Positions 1-5,546 of a DNA stretch of 5,602 bases are shown in pieces. The translations under genes and the position numbers were made by a program. The notes under the pieces are model-generated. The model searched no databases and was not told the DNA's origin. It worked only from the letters and a program-made list of their open reading frames with translations. The stretch comes from Xanthobacteraceae bacterium (GTDB lineage Bacteria; Pseudomonadota; Alphaproteobacteria; Rhizobiales; Xanthobacteraceae). The stretch is from positions 1-5,602 of the forward strand of contig JASHXZ010000318.1 of the NCBI GenBank assembly GCA_030043285.1, in the 5' to 3' direction. Every line of letters starts with the position of its first letter. The first letter of the stretch is position 1.

Positions 1-1
1 C

Positions 2-445
2 AAACGGATAAGCGCTGCGAGCGGCAAGCCGGCCACTACCGCCTCGACCGCGCTGCTCGAGGCGTTGCGTGTGCTTTCGGTCAAGCAAATCGCACTCGGC
101 GCGCCGTGGAGCGCATCGGTCAACCAGAGCGTCGCCGCGTTTCTTGAGGCGAACGGCGTCGAAGTCCTGGCGCAGGAGGCGCTGGGGCTCGTCCGCAATC
201 TCGAGATCGGGCTGCTCGATCCGCAGACCGCCTTCGACGTCGGGCGACGCGTGGACAGGCCGGCAGCCGACGCGGTCATGTTGGCTTGCGGCAATTGGAG
301 CACGTTTCGCATCATCGATCGGCTGGAGCACGAGCTGGGCAAACCCGTCCTGACGACGAACCAGGTCAGCCTGTGGCATGCGCTGAAGATGATAGGCGCG
401 AGACCCCTCGACGGCCCTGGTGTTTTGCTACGCCAGCACCTCTGA
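2..445 (+). CDS. Asp/Glu racemase-superfamily protein (maleate isomerase / arylmalonate decarboxylase type), C-terminal part
   Basis: The reading frame is open from the left edge, so the N-terminus lies outside the window; 147 codons plus a TGA stop are visible. The family carries out isomerisation, racemisation or decarboxylation of small dicarboxylic acids through a pair of cysteines, one in each lobe. What is seen: a G-K-P-A-T-T-A-S-T-A stretch near positions 23-55, then G-A-P-W-S-A-S-V-N followed by F-L-E-A-N-G (about 98-157), which matches the family T-P-Y...N...FL..G pattern. An L-A-C-G-N-W motif follows, whose Cys codon is 287-289. It sits where the second catalytic Cys is expected. 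The end, with V-L-T-T-N-Q and L-W-H-A-L, is the usual C-terminal family signature. The first catalytic Cys would be upstream and cannot be checked. The exact substrate (maleate, an arylmalonate or another diacid) is not decidable here. It runs convergently into the neighbouring hydrolase gene, with 41 bp between the stops. In-frame start codons such as TTG 65 are internal and are not the true start. Confidence 0.85.
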   Translation, partial: KRISAASGKPATTASTALLEALRVLSVKQIALGAPWSASVNQSVAAFLEANGVEVLAQEALGLVRNLEIGLLDPQTAFDVGRRVDRPAADAVMLACGNWSTFRIIDRLEHELGKPVLTTNQVSLWHALKMIGARPLDGPGVLLRQHL

Positions 446-454
446 GATGGAGCC

Positions 455-474
455 GCGCGATAGACTGCTCGCGC
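455..474. terminator. Possible small hairpin between convergent genes
   Basis: GCGCGA (455-460) pairs with TCGCGC (469-474) around an 8-nt loop. It lies in the 41-bp gap between two convergent stop codons, where a bidirectional terminator would be expected. The stem is only 6 bp and no T-run follows on either strand, so this is a weak call made mainly from position. Confidence 0.25.
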
Positions 475-486
475 AGGGTCCGCGTC

Positions 487-1140
487 CTAAAACCCGATCA
501 TGTCGAGCTTGGTCAGCGTCACCTGATCGCTGATGCGCGCGGCCGTCGACAGGTGCCAGGCCGTATAAAGCTCGGGGAACAGATCGTCGGCCGACATGGC
601 GTCGACCGGCACCACGACCTTAAAGCCGCGCAGCGCCGCTTCGCCGCCGGTGTGCAGCACCGAAGTCTGCGCCTGCGTGCCCATTGCCACTACGGTCTTG
701 ATGCCTTTGTCGTGCAGCGTCTTTTCCAGATCGCTGTTGATGAACTTGTCCGGGCCGAGCGGCGGAAGCACTTGTTCGCCGGCGGCCGGCGTCAGCTCCT
801 TCAAAATATCGCCCGGGACCGACTTCGGCACCGCCACGCTGTAGATGATCAGTGCGCCCTTGCCGCGCGCTTCCTCGACGAACTTCTTCACCTTCGGCAC
901 CGAGGCGGCGCAGCGCGGGCGGCGCGCCGGCGTGCAGGTCTGCACGGTAAAATCCATGACCAGCAGCGCCGTCGTCTTGGCATCGAGCGTGACCGGCTTG
1001 AGCTGCGGCGGCGCCGGAAGCTTGGCCTTGTACCAGTCGTCAATGATCGTCGAATCGGCACGCGCCGGAATCGGCGCAACGCCCACGAGCACTGCTGCTG
1101 CCGCAACGATTGCAGCAAGCCAAATTGATTTGCGACGCAA
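487..1140 (-). CDS. Secreted isochorismatase-fold (cysteine hydrolase family) protein with Ser at the catalytic Cys position
   Basis: 217 residues. Residues 1-28 form a Sec-type signal peptide: a basic start (RRK), an Ala/Val-rich hydrophobic core, and an A-R-A cleavage site before D29. The mature protein is therefore probably periplasmic or exported. The rest fits the isochorismatase/nicotinamidase fold: L-L-V-M-D with the presumed catalytic Asp D63, the P-D-K-F motif with K132, then G154-T-Q-A-Q-T-S160-V-L-H-T164. By alignment with the family pattern G-x5-C-V-x2-T, the nucleophilic Cys is replaced by S160. Isochorismatases proper and some secreted family members also lack this Cys, so activity is possible but not of the usual thiol-hydrolase kind. 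C69 and C77, near D63, could form a disulfide. The start is TTG (1140-1138). It is preceded by a strong GGGAGGGA ribosome site, and no other start codon occurs before the upstream in-frame TAA. It is the last gene of the likely exporter cluster, 77 bp after the second transporter. The substrate is unknown. Confidence 0.85.
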   Translation of the reverse strand: MRRKSIWLAAIVAAAAVLVGVAPIPARADSTIIDDWYKAKLPAPPQLKPVTLDAKTTALLVMDFTVQTCTPARRPRCAASVPKVKKFVEEARGKGALIIYSVAVPKSVPGDILKELTPAAGEQVLPPLGPDKFINSDLEKTLHDKGIKTVVAMGTQAQTSVLHTGGEAALRGFKVVVPVDAMSADDLFPELYTAWHLSTAARISDQVTLTKLDMIGF

Positions 1141-1143
1141 CGG

Positions 1144-1151
1144 TCCCTCCC
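1144..1151 (-). promoter_or_regulatory. Ribosome binding site that fixes a TTG start
   Basis: Read on the minus strand this is GGGAGGGA, with its GGAGG core 5 nt from the TTG at 1140. It is the best ribosome site in the window. It supports the unusual TTG start of the hydrolase, which keeps the full signal peptide in the product. Confidence 0.7.
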
Positions 1152-1158
1152 GCTGATT

Positions 1159-1168
1159 TTGCCGGCAA
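1159..1168. repeat. 10-bp perfect palindrome TTGCCGGCAA
   Basis: TTGCCGGCAA lies in the 77-bp gap upstream of the hydrolase gene, about 19 bp before its start. It could be a small operator, part of a leader structure, or chance in GC-rich DNA. There is no direct evidence of function. Confidence 0.3.
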
Positions 1169-1217
1169 GCTTACGTCGCTCTCGCGTTACGGAAAAGCTG
1201 CTTCTTCCGCGTTCGAC

Positions 1218-2786
1218 TCATCGCTCCGGCTCGTGCGACGCCGGCGCCGCTCGCACCGTCGTGCGCAGCGGCCGCTCCTCCATGAGGACGAGCGCGGCAA
1301 TGCCGAGCAGCAGAAATCCGGCAGCAACGGCGAAAATAATGCTGAACACGTGAGCCAGCACCTCGGCGGTCGCGTTCTGCGCCACGGTCACCATTGCGGT
1401 CGCGGCGCCGCGCGCCGGCGCGGCGCCAAGATGCGCCAGCATGATGGCCCCCATCACCGCGACCACGAACGCACTGGCGAGCGCACGGAAGAAATTCATC
1501 GCCCCCATGGCGACGCCGATCTGATGATGCGACACCGCGTTTTGGATCGAGACGGTGACGACCGGATAGGAGCTGCCGGTGCCCATGCCGACCAGGCACA
1601 TGACGGTCGCGACCGCCCAGACCGGCATCAGCGGATCGACGACGAGCCAGAGCACCGCAGCCGTCGCCAAGCTGAGCAACAGGATCGGCACCCATTTGTA
1701 GCGATCGAGGTAGAGCATGGCGCGGCCGGAGAGAAACGAGCCGGGCGTCGTCATCATCACGATCGGGATCAGCGCCAGCCCGGAATCGCTGGCGGAGAGA
1801 CCGTGCACCAGCTCGTAATACAGCGGCACGAAGATCGTAAGCCCGATGTTGACGCCCTGCGTGCACGCCGTGGCGACGGTGCCGACGCGCATCACCGGAT
1901 TGTTGAGCACCGCGACCGGCAAAAACGGCTCGGCGACATGCAGCACCCACCAGATAAAGGCGGCAGTGAGCACGGCCGCGGCGACCACAAGCGTGATGAT
2001 CTGCTGCGACAGCCACGGAAAGCGCGTGCCGCCCCAGGTCAGCGCCAACAACAGCGCCAACGCCGAAAGCATCATCAATCCGGCTCCCGTAAGATCGATC
2101 TTATGCGAGCGCTCGTGCTGCGGCAGGCGTTTGAGCTGGCGCTGCGACAGCAAGGCGGCGACGATGCCGAGCGGCACGTTGAGCCAGAAGATCAAAGACC
2201 AGTGCAGATGATCGGCAATGACGCCGCCAAGGACCGGACCGCCGGCGCCGGCGATCACCCACACCGAGCCGGTATAGGCCTGGTAATGACCGCGCTCGCG
2301 CGGCGGCACCGCGTCGGCGATGATCGACTGTGTCAGTGGCACGATACCGCCGCCACCGAGCCCTTGCAGGCCGCGCGCCACGATCAACATCAGCATATTG
2401 GGCGCAACCGCGCTCGACGCCGAGCCCGCCATGAACACGCCGAGCGCCACCAGCATCATGCCGCGGCGGCCGTAAATGTCGCTGAGCTTGCCGTAGAGCG
2501 GCGCGACCAGAGTCGACGTCAACAAATAGGCGATGACGACCCAGGATAGATTCTCAAAGTCGTCCAAGGCGCGGCCAATGGTCGGCAGTGCCGTCGCCAC
2601 CACGGTCTGATTGAGCGCGCCGAGAAACATCGCCAGCGACAAGCCGCCGATGATGCCGACCACCTCGCGCCGGCCGAGCTTGACCTCATTCGCTGCAGGC
2701 GGGGCGTCCCGCTTGGTCCGCGCATCCACGCCCTGCGTTTGCGGTTGAAGCCCGACGCCGCGCTCTGAGGATGCTGTGGCCGACAC
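1218..2786 (-). CDS. DHA2-family (EmrB/QacA-type) MFS exporter, Asn variant in TM1
   Basis: 522 residues, the normal size for 14-helix DHA2 transporters, which export drugs or small organic compounds across the inner membrane by proton antiport. A soluble N-terminus of about 40 residues is followed by TM1 (about 43-63) carrying L-N59-Q-T-V-V-A-T-A-L-P. Motif A is G99-K-L-S-D-I-Y-G-R-R108 between TM2 and TM3. R-G-L-Q-G-L-G-G-G-G (138-147) lies in TM4. The antiporter motif C is around A181-G-G-P-V-L-G-G188 in TM5. The C-terminal half has the typical Y-x-x-x-V-H-G-L-S and S-G-L-A-L segments, and the tail begins E-E-R-P-L. Most relatives have an acidic residue where N59 is, so proton coupling may differ. 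The start is GTG at 2786; an in-frame TAA only seven codons upstream allows no earlier start, and the ribosome site is weak. It lies 78 bp downstream of its paralogue and 77 bp upstream of the hydrolase gene. The exported substrate is not predictable. Confidence 0.93.
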   Translation of the reverse strand: MSATASSERGVGLQPQTQGVDARTKRDAPPAANEVKLGRREVVGIIGGLSLAMFLGALNQTVVATALPTIGRALDDFENLSWVVIAYLLTSTLVAPLYGKLSDIYGRRGMMLVALGVFMAGSASSAVAPNMLMLIVARGLQGLGGGGIVPLTQSIIADAVPPRERGHYQAYTGSVWVIAGAGGPVLGGVIADHLHWSLIFWLNVPLGIVAALLSQRQLKRLPQHERSHKIDLTGAGLMMLSALALLLALTWGGTRFPWLSQQIITLVVAAAVLTAAFIWWVLHVAEPFLPVAVLNNPVMRVGTVATACTQGVNIGLTIFVPLYYELVHGLSASDSGLALIPIVMMTTPGSFLSGRAMLYLDRYKWVPILLLSLATAAVLWLVVDPLMPVWAVATVMCLVGMGTGSSYPVVTVSIQNAVSHHQIGVAMGAMNFFRALASAFVVAVMGAIMLAHLGAAPARGAATAMVTVAQNATAEVLAHVFSIIFAVAAGFLLLGIAALVLMEERPLRTTVRAAPASHEPER

Positions 2787-2819
2787 TCCCGCACCCCATG
2801 CGGTTTAGCCCAGCTTTGC

Positions 2820-2846
2820 GCCGGGCGTTGCGCGACGCAAGCCGGC
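2820..2846 (-). other. Stem-loop in the gap between the two exporter genes
   Basis: On the minus strand GCCGG and TTGCG pair with CGCAA and CCGGC around a 3-nt loop (TCG), with a 1x3 internal bulge, giving about 10 bp of stem. It lies in the 78-bp gap after the first exporter stop. No T-run follows it, so it looks more like an intercistronic RNA hairpin (mRNA stability or attenuation) than a standard terminator. Function is inferred from position only. Confidence 0.35.
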
Positions 2847-2864
2847 GGGCGCGGGGCAGACATG

Positions 2865-4448
2865 CTAGTCCGCGGCGGTTTCGACCGCGCGCATCGGGCC
2901 GTGCAGCGGCCGTTCCTCGACCGCCAGCAAGCAAAAGAACGAAATACCGAGGCAGATGGCGGCGGCGATAAACACCCAATGAAACGCCGGCCCCAAGTCG
3001 GCTTGCCCGGAGGCGAGCTTGTCGATCGTCATCACCGAGCCTTGGGCAGCGGCGCCGCCCAGCACGATAGCGCCGAACACCGCCACCACGATGGCGCCAC
3101 CCAGCGTGCGGAAAAAATTGAGCGTGCCGGTCGCGGTTCCGAGCTGATGCGGCTTTACCGTGTTCTGCATCACGATGGTGCTCACCGGGTACATCGGCCC
3201 CAGTCCGCAGCCGATCACGAAGAGGACGCCGACCACTTCGGCGAACGTGTGCTTTGCCGGATCGACCGCCAGCACGCCGAGCATGGCCACCGCGACCACC
3301 AGCCCGCCGAGCGGCACGCGCATATAGTGCCTGATGCGCACGATGAACCTGGTCGAGACCAGCGAGCCGAGCGTAGCGCCGCCCATGTAGGCGATCAGCG
3401 CCAGCCCGGAGAGGCTTGCGGAGACGCCGAGCACGGTCTGGCAGTACAGCGGCATGTAGATGGTGACGCCGATCACCGTACCGATCGAGAAGAACGCCGC
3501 GATCGTCATGGTGCTGGTGACGCGGCCGTGCAGGATTGCGAGCGGGATGAACGGCTCGCGCGCGGTGAGGAGCCGCAGCGCAAACAGCGCCCAAAGCACT
3601 GCGGATGCCGCAAGCAATCCAACCATGCGCCACGAGGTCCATGAATAATGCGTGCCGCCCAGACTGAGCGCCATCATCAACGTCACCGCGGCTCCGACCA
3701 TCAGCGCGGCACCGATCACGTCGAGCCGGTGCGGCCGGTCGTTGCGCGGCAAGTGGCGCAGCGCCCGCTCGGTCATGACCAGCGCTACGCCGCCAAGCGG
3801 CACGTTGATCCAGAAAATGAGCGACCAGTGCAGATGGTCCGTTATTAGGCCGCCGAGCACCGGGCCCAAAATGCTGGCGCTCATGAACATGATCGAGGTG
3901 CGGCCCTGCACCACCGGTCGTTCGCGCGGCGACAACAGGTCGGCGATGATAGTCTGGGCTATCGGCAACAGGCCGCCGCCGCCGATGCCCTGCAGCCCGC
4001 GCGAGAAAACCAGCACCCAAAGGCTCGGCGCCAGCGCGCAGGCGATCGAGCCGAGAATGAAAATGCCGATGGCAAGCAGGAGGACGGCGCGCCGGCCGTA
4101 GATGTCCGATAGTTTGCCGAACAGCGGCGTGGTCGCCGTCAACGCCAGCAGGTAGGCGGTGATCACCCAGGACAGGTCATCGACATTGCCCAAGCTCTTG
4201 CCGATGGCCGGCAGCGCCGGCGCGACGATGGTCTGCTCCAGCGCCGACAGAAACATCGCCAGCATGATCCCCGCGACGATGGCGCGGACGGTCGCGTGAT
4301 CGAGCGGCGCCGCAGGCCCGGGCTGCGCCGGCTCAGAGACTTCGGCCGGTTCCAGCCGGCTAAGCTGGGCGCGCGCAGGGCGCGTCGATCCGCGCGTCGA
4401 ATCGGTGGCGATGCCGGCAGCATGCCTGAGGGGCGCGTCGCTGGTCAT
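2865..4448 (-). CDS. DHA2-family (EmrB/QacA-type) MFS exporter, Glu variant in TM1
   Basis: 527 residues from the chosen ATG at 4448. The frame stays open upstream to a TTG at 4763, but that extra 105-residue stretch is Cys/Arg-rich, has no family resemblance, and would far exceed the 522-residue paralogue next door. The first 50 or so residues are Pro/Ala-rich and probably cytoplasmic. TM1 carries L-E71-Q-T-I-V-A-P-A-L-P. Motif A is G111-K-L-S-D-I-Y-G-R-R120. R-G-L-Q-G-I-G-G-G-G (150-159) lies in TM4. Motif C is around L-G195-P-V-L-G-G200, followed by D-H-L-H-W-S-L-I-F-W, which is identical in the paralogue. The tail again starts with E-E-R-P-L. The expected role is proton-driven export of a small molecule or drug from the inner membrane. 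It is the first gene of the minus-strand cluster, behind a 381-bp upstream region. No clear Shine-Dalgarno precedes the ATG, so the start is moderately certain. Confidence 0.92.
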   Translation of the reverse strand: MTSDAPLRHAAGIATDSTRGSTRPARAQLSRLEPAEVSEPAQPGPAAPLDHATVRAIVAGIMLAMFLSALEQTIVAPALPAIGKSLGNVDDLSWVITAYLLALTATTPLFGKLSDIYGRRAVLLLAIGIFILGSIACALAPSLWVLVFSRGLQGIGGGGLLPIAQTIIADLLSPRERPVVQGRTSIMFMSASILGPVLGGLITDHLHWSLIFWINVPLGGVALVMTERALRHLPRNDRPHRLDVIGAALMVGAAVTLMMALSLGGTHYSWTSWRMVGLLAASAVLWALFALRLLTAREPFIPLAILHGRVTSTMTIAAFFSIGTVIGVTIYMPLYCQTVLGVSASLSGLALIAYMGGATLGSLVSTRFIVRIRHYMRVPLGGLVVAVAMLGVLAVDPAKHTFAEVVGVLFVIGCGLGPMYPVSTIVMQNTVKPHQLGTATGTLNFFRTLGGAIVVAVFGAIVLGGAAAQGSVMTIDKLASGQADLGPAFHWVFIAAAICLGISFFCLLAVEERPLHGPMRAVETAAD

Positions 4449-4492
4449 TTCTGGCAGACAACATCCAAGGGCTAGGGCGGGCAATAGCTTTT

Positions 4493-4751
4493 TGCGCGCA
4501 ATGCCTCCACTTGGCCGGCGCGACGCGGCAATGCAACAGCCTCGAGTGCAAGGCTGGCCGCCATTTGTGAAGGGGCACGACCAGCATCCGACGAGTCGCA
4601 CGCTGCAAGCGTCGAACAAGGCGATATTCGGCGTTGCGCGCAACGGCTCTTTAAACATACCTGCGCGAATTCGGCTGATCTCGAAACTGCGCGCATTCCA
4701 AGCGGCATTGTTGCAGCGAAGTATTGGGTTCGCGGCGGCACATTGCGCGCA
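4493..4751. repeat. Four dispersed copies of palindrome TGCGCGCA
   Basis: Copies lie at 4493-4500, 4635-4642, 4688-4695 and 4744-4751. The first two extend to TTGCGCGCAA, and the second further to a 14-bp palindrome. By eye I find no other copy elsewhere in the window. Placement upstream of the transporter cluster suggests binding sites for a dimeric regulator, but this is inference. CG-rich words are common in such genomes. Confidence 0.45.
4632..4645. promoter_or_regulatory. 14-bp perfect palindrome, candidate operator
   Basis: CGTTGCGCGCAACG is a perfect inverted repeat, 184-197 bp upstream of the first exporter ATG. Symmetric sites of this size are typical for TetR-type repressors that control efflux genes. 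No such regulator gene is visible in the window, so the link is speculative. Confidence 0.35.
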
Positions 4752-4803
4752 GCCGTGCCGCAATCGCTGATTCGTTTCGCTTGCTTGGACTTTGCCCGTC
4801 GGA

Positions 4804-4823
4804 AGCCGCCTGCCTGCGCGGCT
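4804..4823 (-). terminator. Possible terminator hairpin after the YcgN-type gene
   Basis: On the minus strand AGCCGC pairs with GCGGCT around an 8-nt loop, starting 7 nt past the TGA stop. The position fits transcription termination, but the stem is short and no T-run follows. Confidence 0.3.
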
Positions 4824-4829
4824 AGGAGA

Positions 4830-5330
4830 TCACGGCTTCGCGCCCCGCGCCCGTTTGGGCAGCCGTAACGGCCAGCTCACGATATGATCCTCCAGCATCT
4901 CGTCAGGCACGTGCGTTTCGCTGGCGCCGACGCGGCCGCGCACCGAAACCCCGGCCGTGTGTACGGTTTCGGGATCGCCCGATACCAAATGATGCCACCA
5001 ATAAAGGTCCTTGCCCTCCGAGAGCAGAACGTAAGCGCAGGACGGCGGCAGCCAAGTGATGGTCTTCAGGCTCTCAGGCGTCAGCCGCACGCAGTCGTCG
5101 ACCTCCGCCAGACGGTGGCCGTAATCGCGGCAACGGCAGGTTTCCCCGTCCAACAGCCGGCAGCCGACATCGGTGTAGAAGGTGCGATCGGTGCCCTCCT
5201 CTTCGAGCTTGTTCAGGCAGCACTTGCCGCAACCGTCGCAGAGGCTTTCCCACTCGGAATCCGTCATTTCTTCCAATGACTTGCGCCGCCAGAACGGAAC
5301 GTCTTCGGCGTCATCGCGTTGTTTTGCCAT
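4830..5330 (-). CDS. YcgN-family cysteine-cluster protein (UPF0260)
   Basis: 166 residues from the chosen ATG at 5330, close to the size of E. coli YcgN (about 153). The function is not established; the cysteine pattern suggests metal or iron-sulfur binding, probably in the cytoplasm as there is no signal peptide or membrane segment. What is seen: the N-terminal block [11 protein letters not shown] and S-E-W-E-S-L, then C31-D-G-C34-G-K-C37-C38 (the CxxCxxCC motif), with further cysteines at 57, 65, 67, 80 and 98. The W-L-P-P-S-C-A-Y and E-G-K-D-L segments follow, both typical of YcgN. The frame is open to an earlier ATG at 5426, but the family N-terminus begins at the chosen Met, and a GGA about 6 nt upstream of it supports this start; the upstream ATG has a badly placed ribosome site. 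It is probably transcribed alone, since 381 bp separate it from the exporter cluster downstream. Confidence 0.9.
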   Translation of the reverse strand: MAKQRDDAEDVPFWRRKSLEEMTDSEWESLCDGCGKCCLNKLEEEGTDRTFYTDVGCRLLDGETCRCRDYGHRLAEVDDCVRLTPESLKTITWLPPSCAYVLLSEGKDLYWWHHLVSGDPETVHTAGVSVRGRVGASETHVPDEMLEDHIVSWPLRLPKRARGAKP

Positions 5331-5461
5331 CTTGTTCCAAGCCAAAGGCGGGTTGTGTGCGCTCAGGTGCGGCAGAACGGCCGTGAGGCCAACGAGTCTT
5401 AAGCCAAATTTGCCCCCAATTTCCATTCACCATATTGCGCACAGATATTGGCCGGCGGCGC

Positions 5462-5531
5462 GTAGGGGCGTAAATCCTGGTCGCCGCAGCTCTTGTCGGC
5501 TAAAAGGCCGACCCGAGCGCAGCGGCCCTAC
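5462..5531 (+). ncRNA. Nested stem-loop, possible structured 5' leader
   Basis: Pairing is visible at several levels. GTCGGC (5495-5500) pairs with GCCGAC (5507-5512) around TAAAAG. GCTC (5489-5492) pairs with GAGC (5515-5518) across a 2x2 internal loop. CCGC (5484-5487) pairs with GCGG (5522-5525). GTAGGG (5462-5467) pairs with CCCTAC (5526-5531), closing the whole element with a 16-nt unpaired left arm. It ends just before the GGAG ribosome site of the downstream gene, so it could be a regulatory leader. It does not match a riboswitch class I know, and could also be a repeat-type palindrome. Confidence 0.4.
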
Positions 5532-5533
5532 CC

Positions 5534-5537
5534 GGAG
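5534..5537 (+). promoter_or_regulatory. Ribosome binding site of the partial gene
   Basis: GGAG is 9 nt upstream of GTG 5547 and 18 nt upstream of the in-frame ATG 5556, which favours the GTG start. Confidence 0.45.
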
Positions 5538-5546
5538 CGTGCAATC

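Larger units (their letters stand above)
4449..4829. promoter_or_regulatory. 381-bp intergenic region upstream of the exporter cluster
   Basis: I see no convincing gene here on either strand. The region separates the YcgN-type gene from the exporter cluster and should contain the cluster promoter on the minus strand. I could not find a convincing -35/-10 pair. Its visible content is four TGCGCGCA palindromes, one of them within a longer 14-bp palindrome, and a small hairpin at the right end just after the YcgN-type stop codon. Confidence 0.5.
5331..5546. promoter_or_regulatory. Divergent intergenic region
   Basis: 216 bp separate the YcgN-type start (minus) from the start of the partial gene at 5547 (plus), so promoters for both should lie here. 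The left half is AT-richer than its surroundings and has the direct repeat ATATTG at 5432-5437 and 5445-5450. The right half holds a nested stem-loop. No strong sigma-70 promoter could be assigned; a TTGCCC / TATTGC pair (5410-5415 / 5433-5438, 17-nt spacing) is a poor match. Confidence 0.45.

Noticed and set aside
1110..2549. Long plus-strand open frame (479 codons) opposite the second exporter
   Set aside because: Its product is Arg/His/Asp-rich with no domain, typical of the antisense of a GC-rich membrane-protein gene; the minus-strand frame has clear MFS motifs.
2862..3644. Plus-strand open frame of 260 codons opposite the first exporter
   Set aside because: Low-complexity His/Arg/Asp composition and full overlap with a well-supported MFS gene; a shadow frame.
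2686..4020. Minus-strand open frame of 444 codons overlapping the first exporter in another frame
   Set aside because: Arg/Ala-rich product with no motifs; it overlaps the exporter in the same direction and runs into the second exporter start.
4449..4763. N-terminal extension of the first exporter by 105 residues from TTG 4763
   Set aside because: The extension has no family similarity, is Cys/Arg-rich, and makes the protein far longer than its 522-residue paralogue; ATG 4448 gives a normal length.
4405..4770. Plus-strand frame of 121 codons across the exporter upstream region
   Set aside because: It overlaps the exporter 5' end, has no ribosome site I can support and no recognisable motif.
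5331..5426. N-terminal extension of the YcgN-type protein from ATG 5426
   Set aside because: The family N-terminus begins at the Met at 5330, which has a better spaced GGA; the extra 32 residues look like translated upstream DNA.
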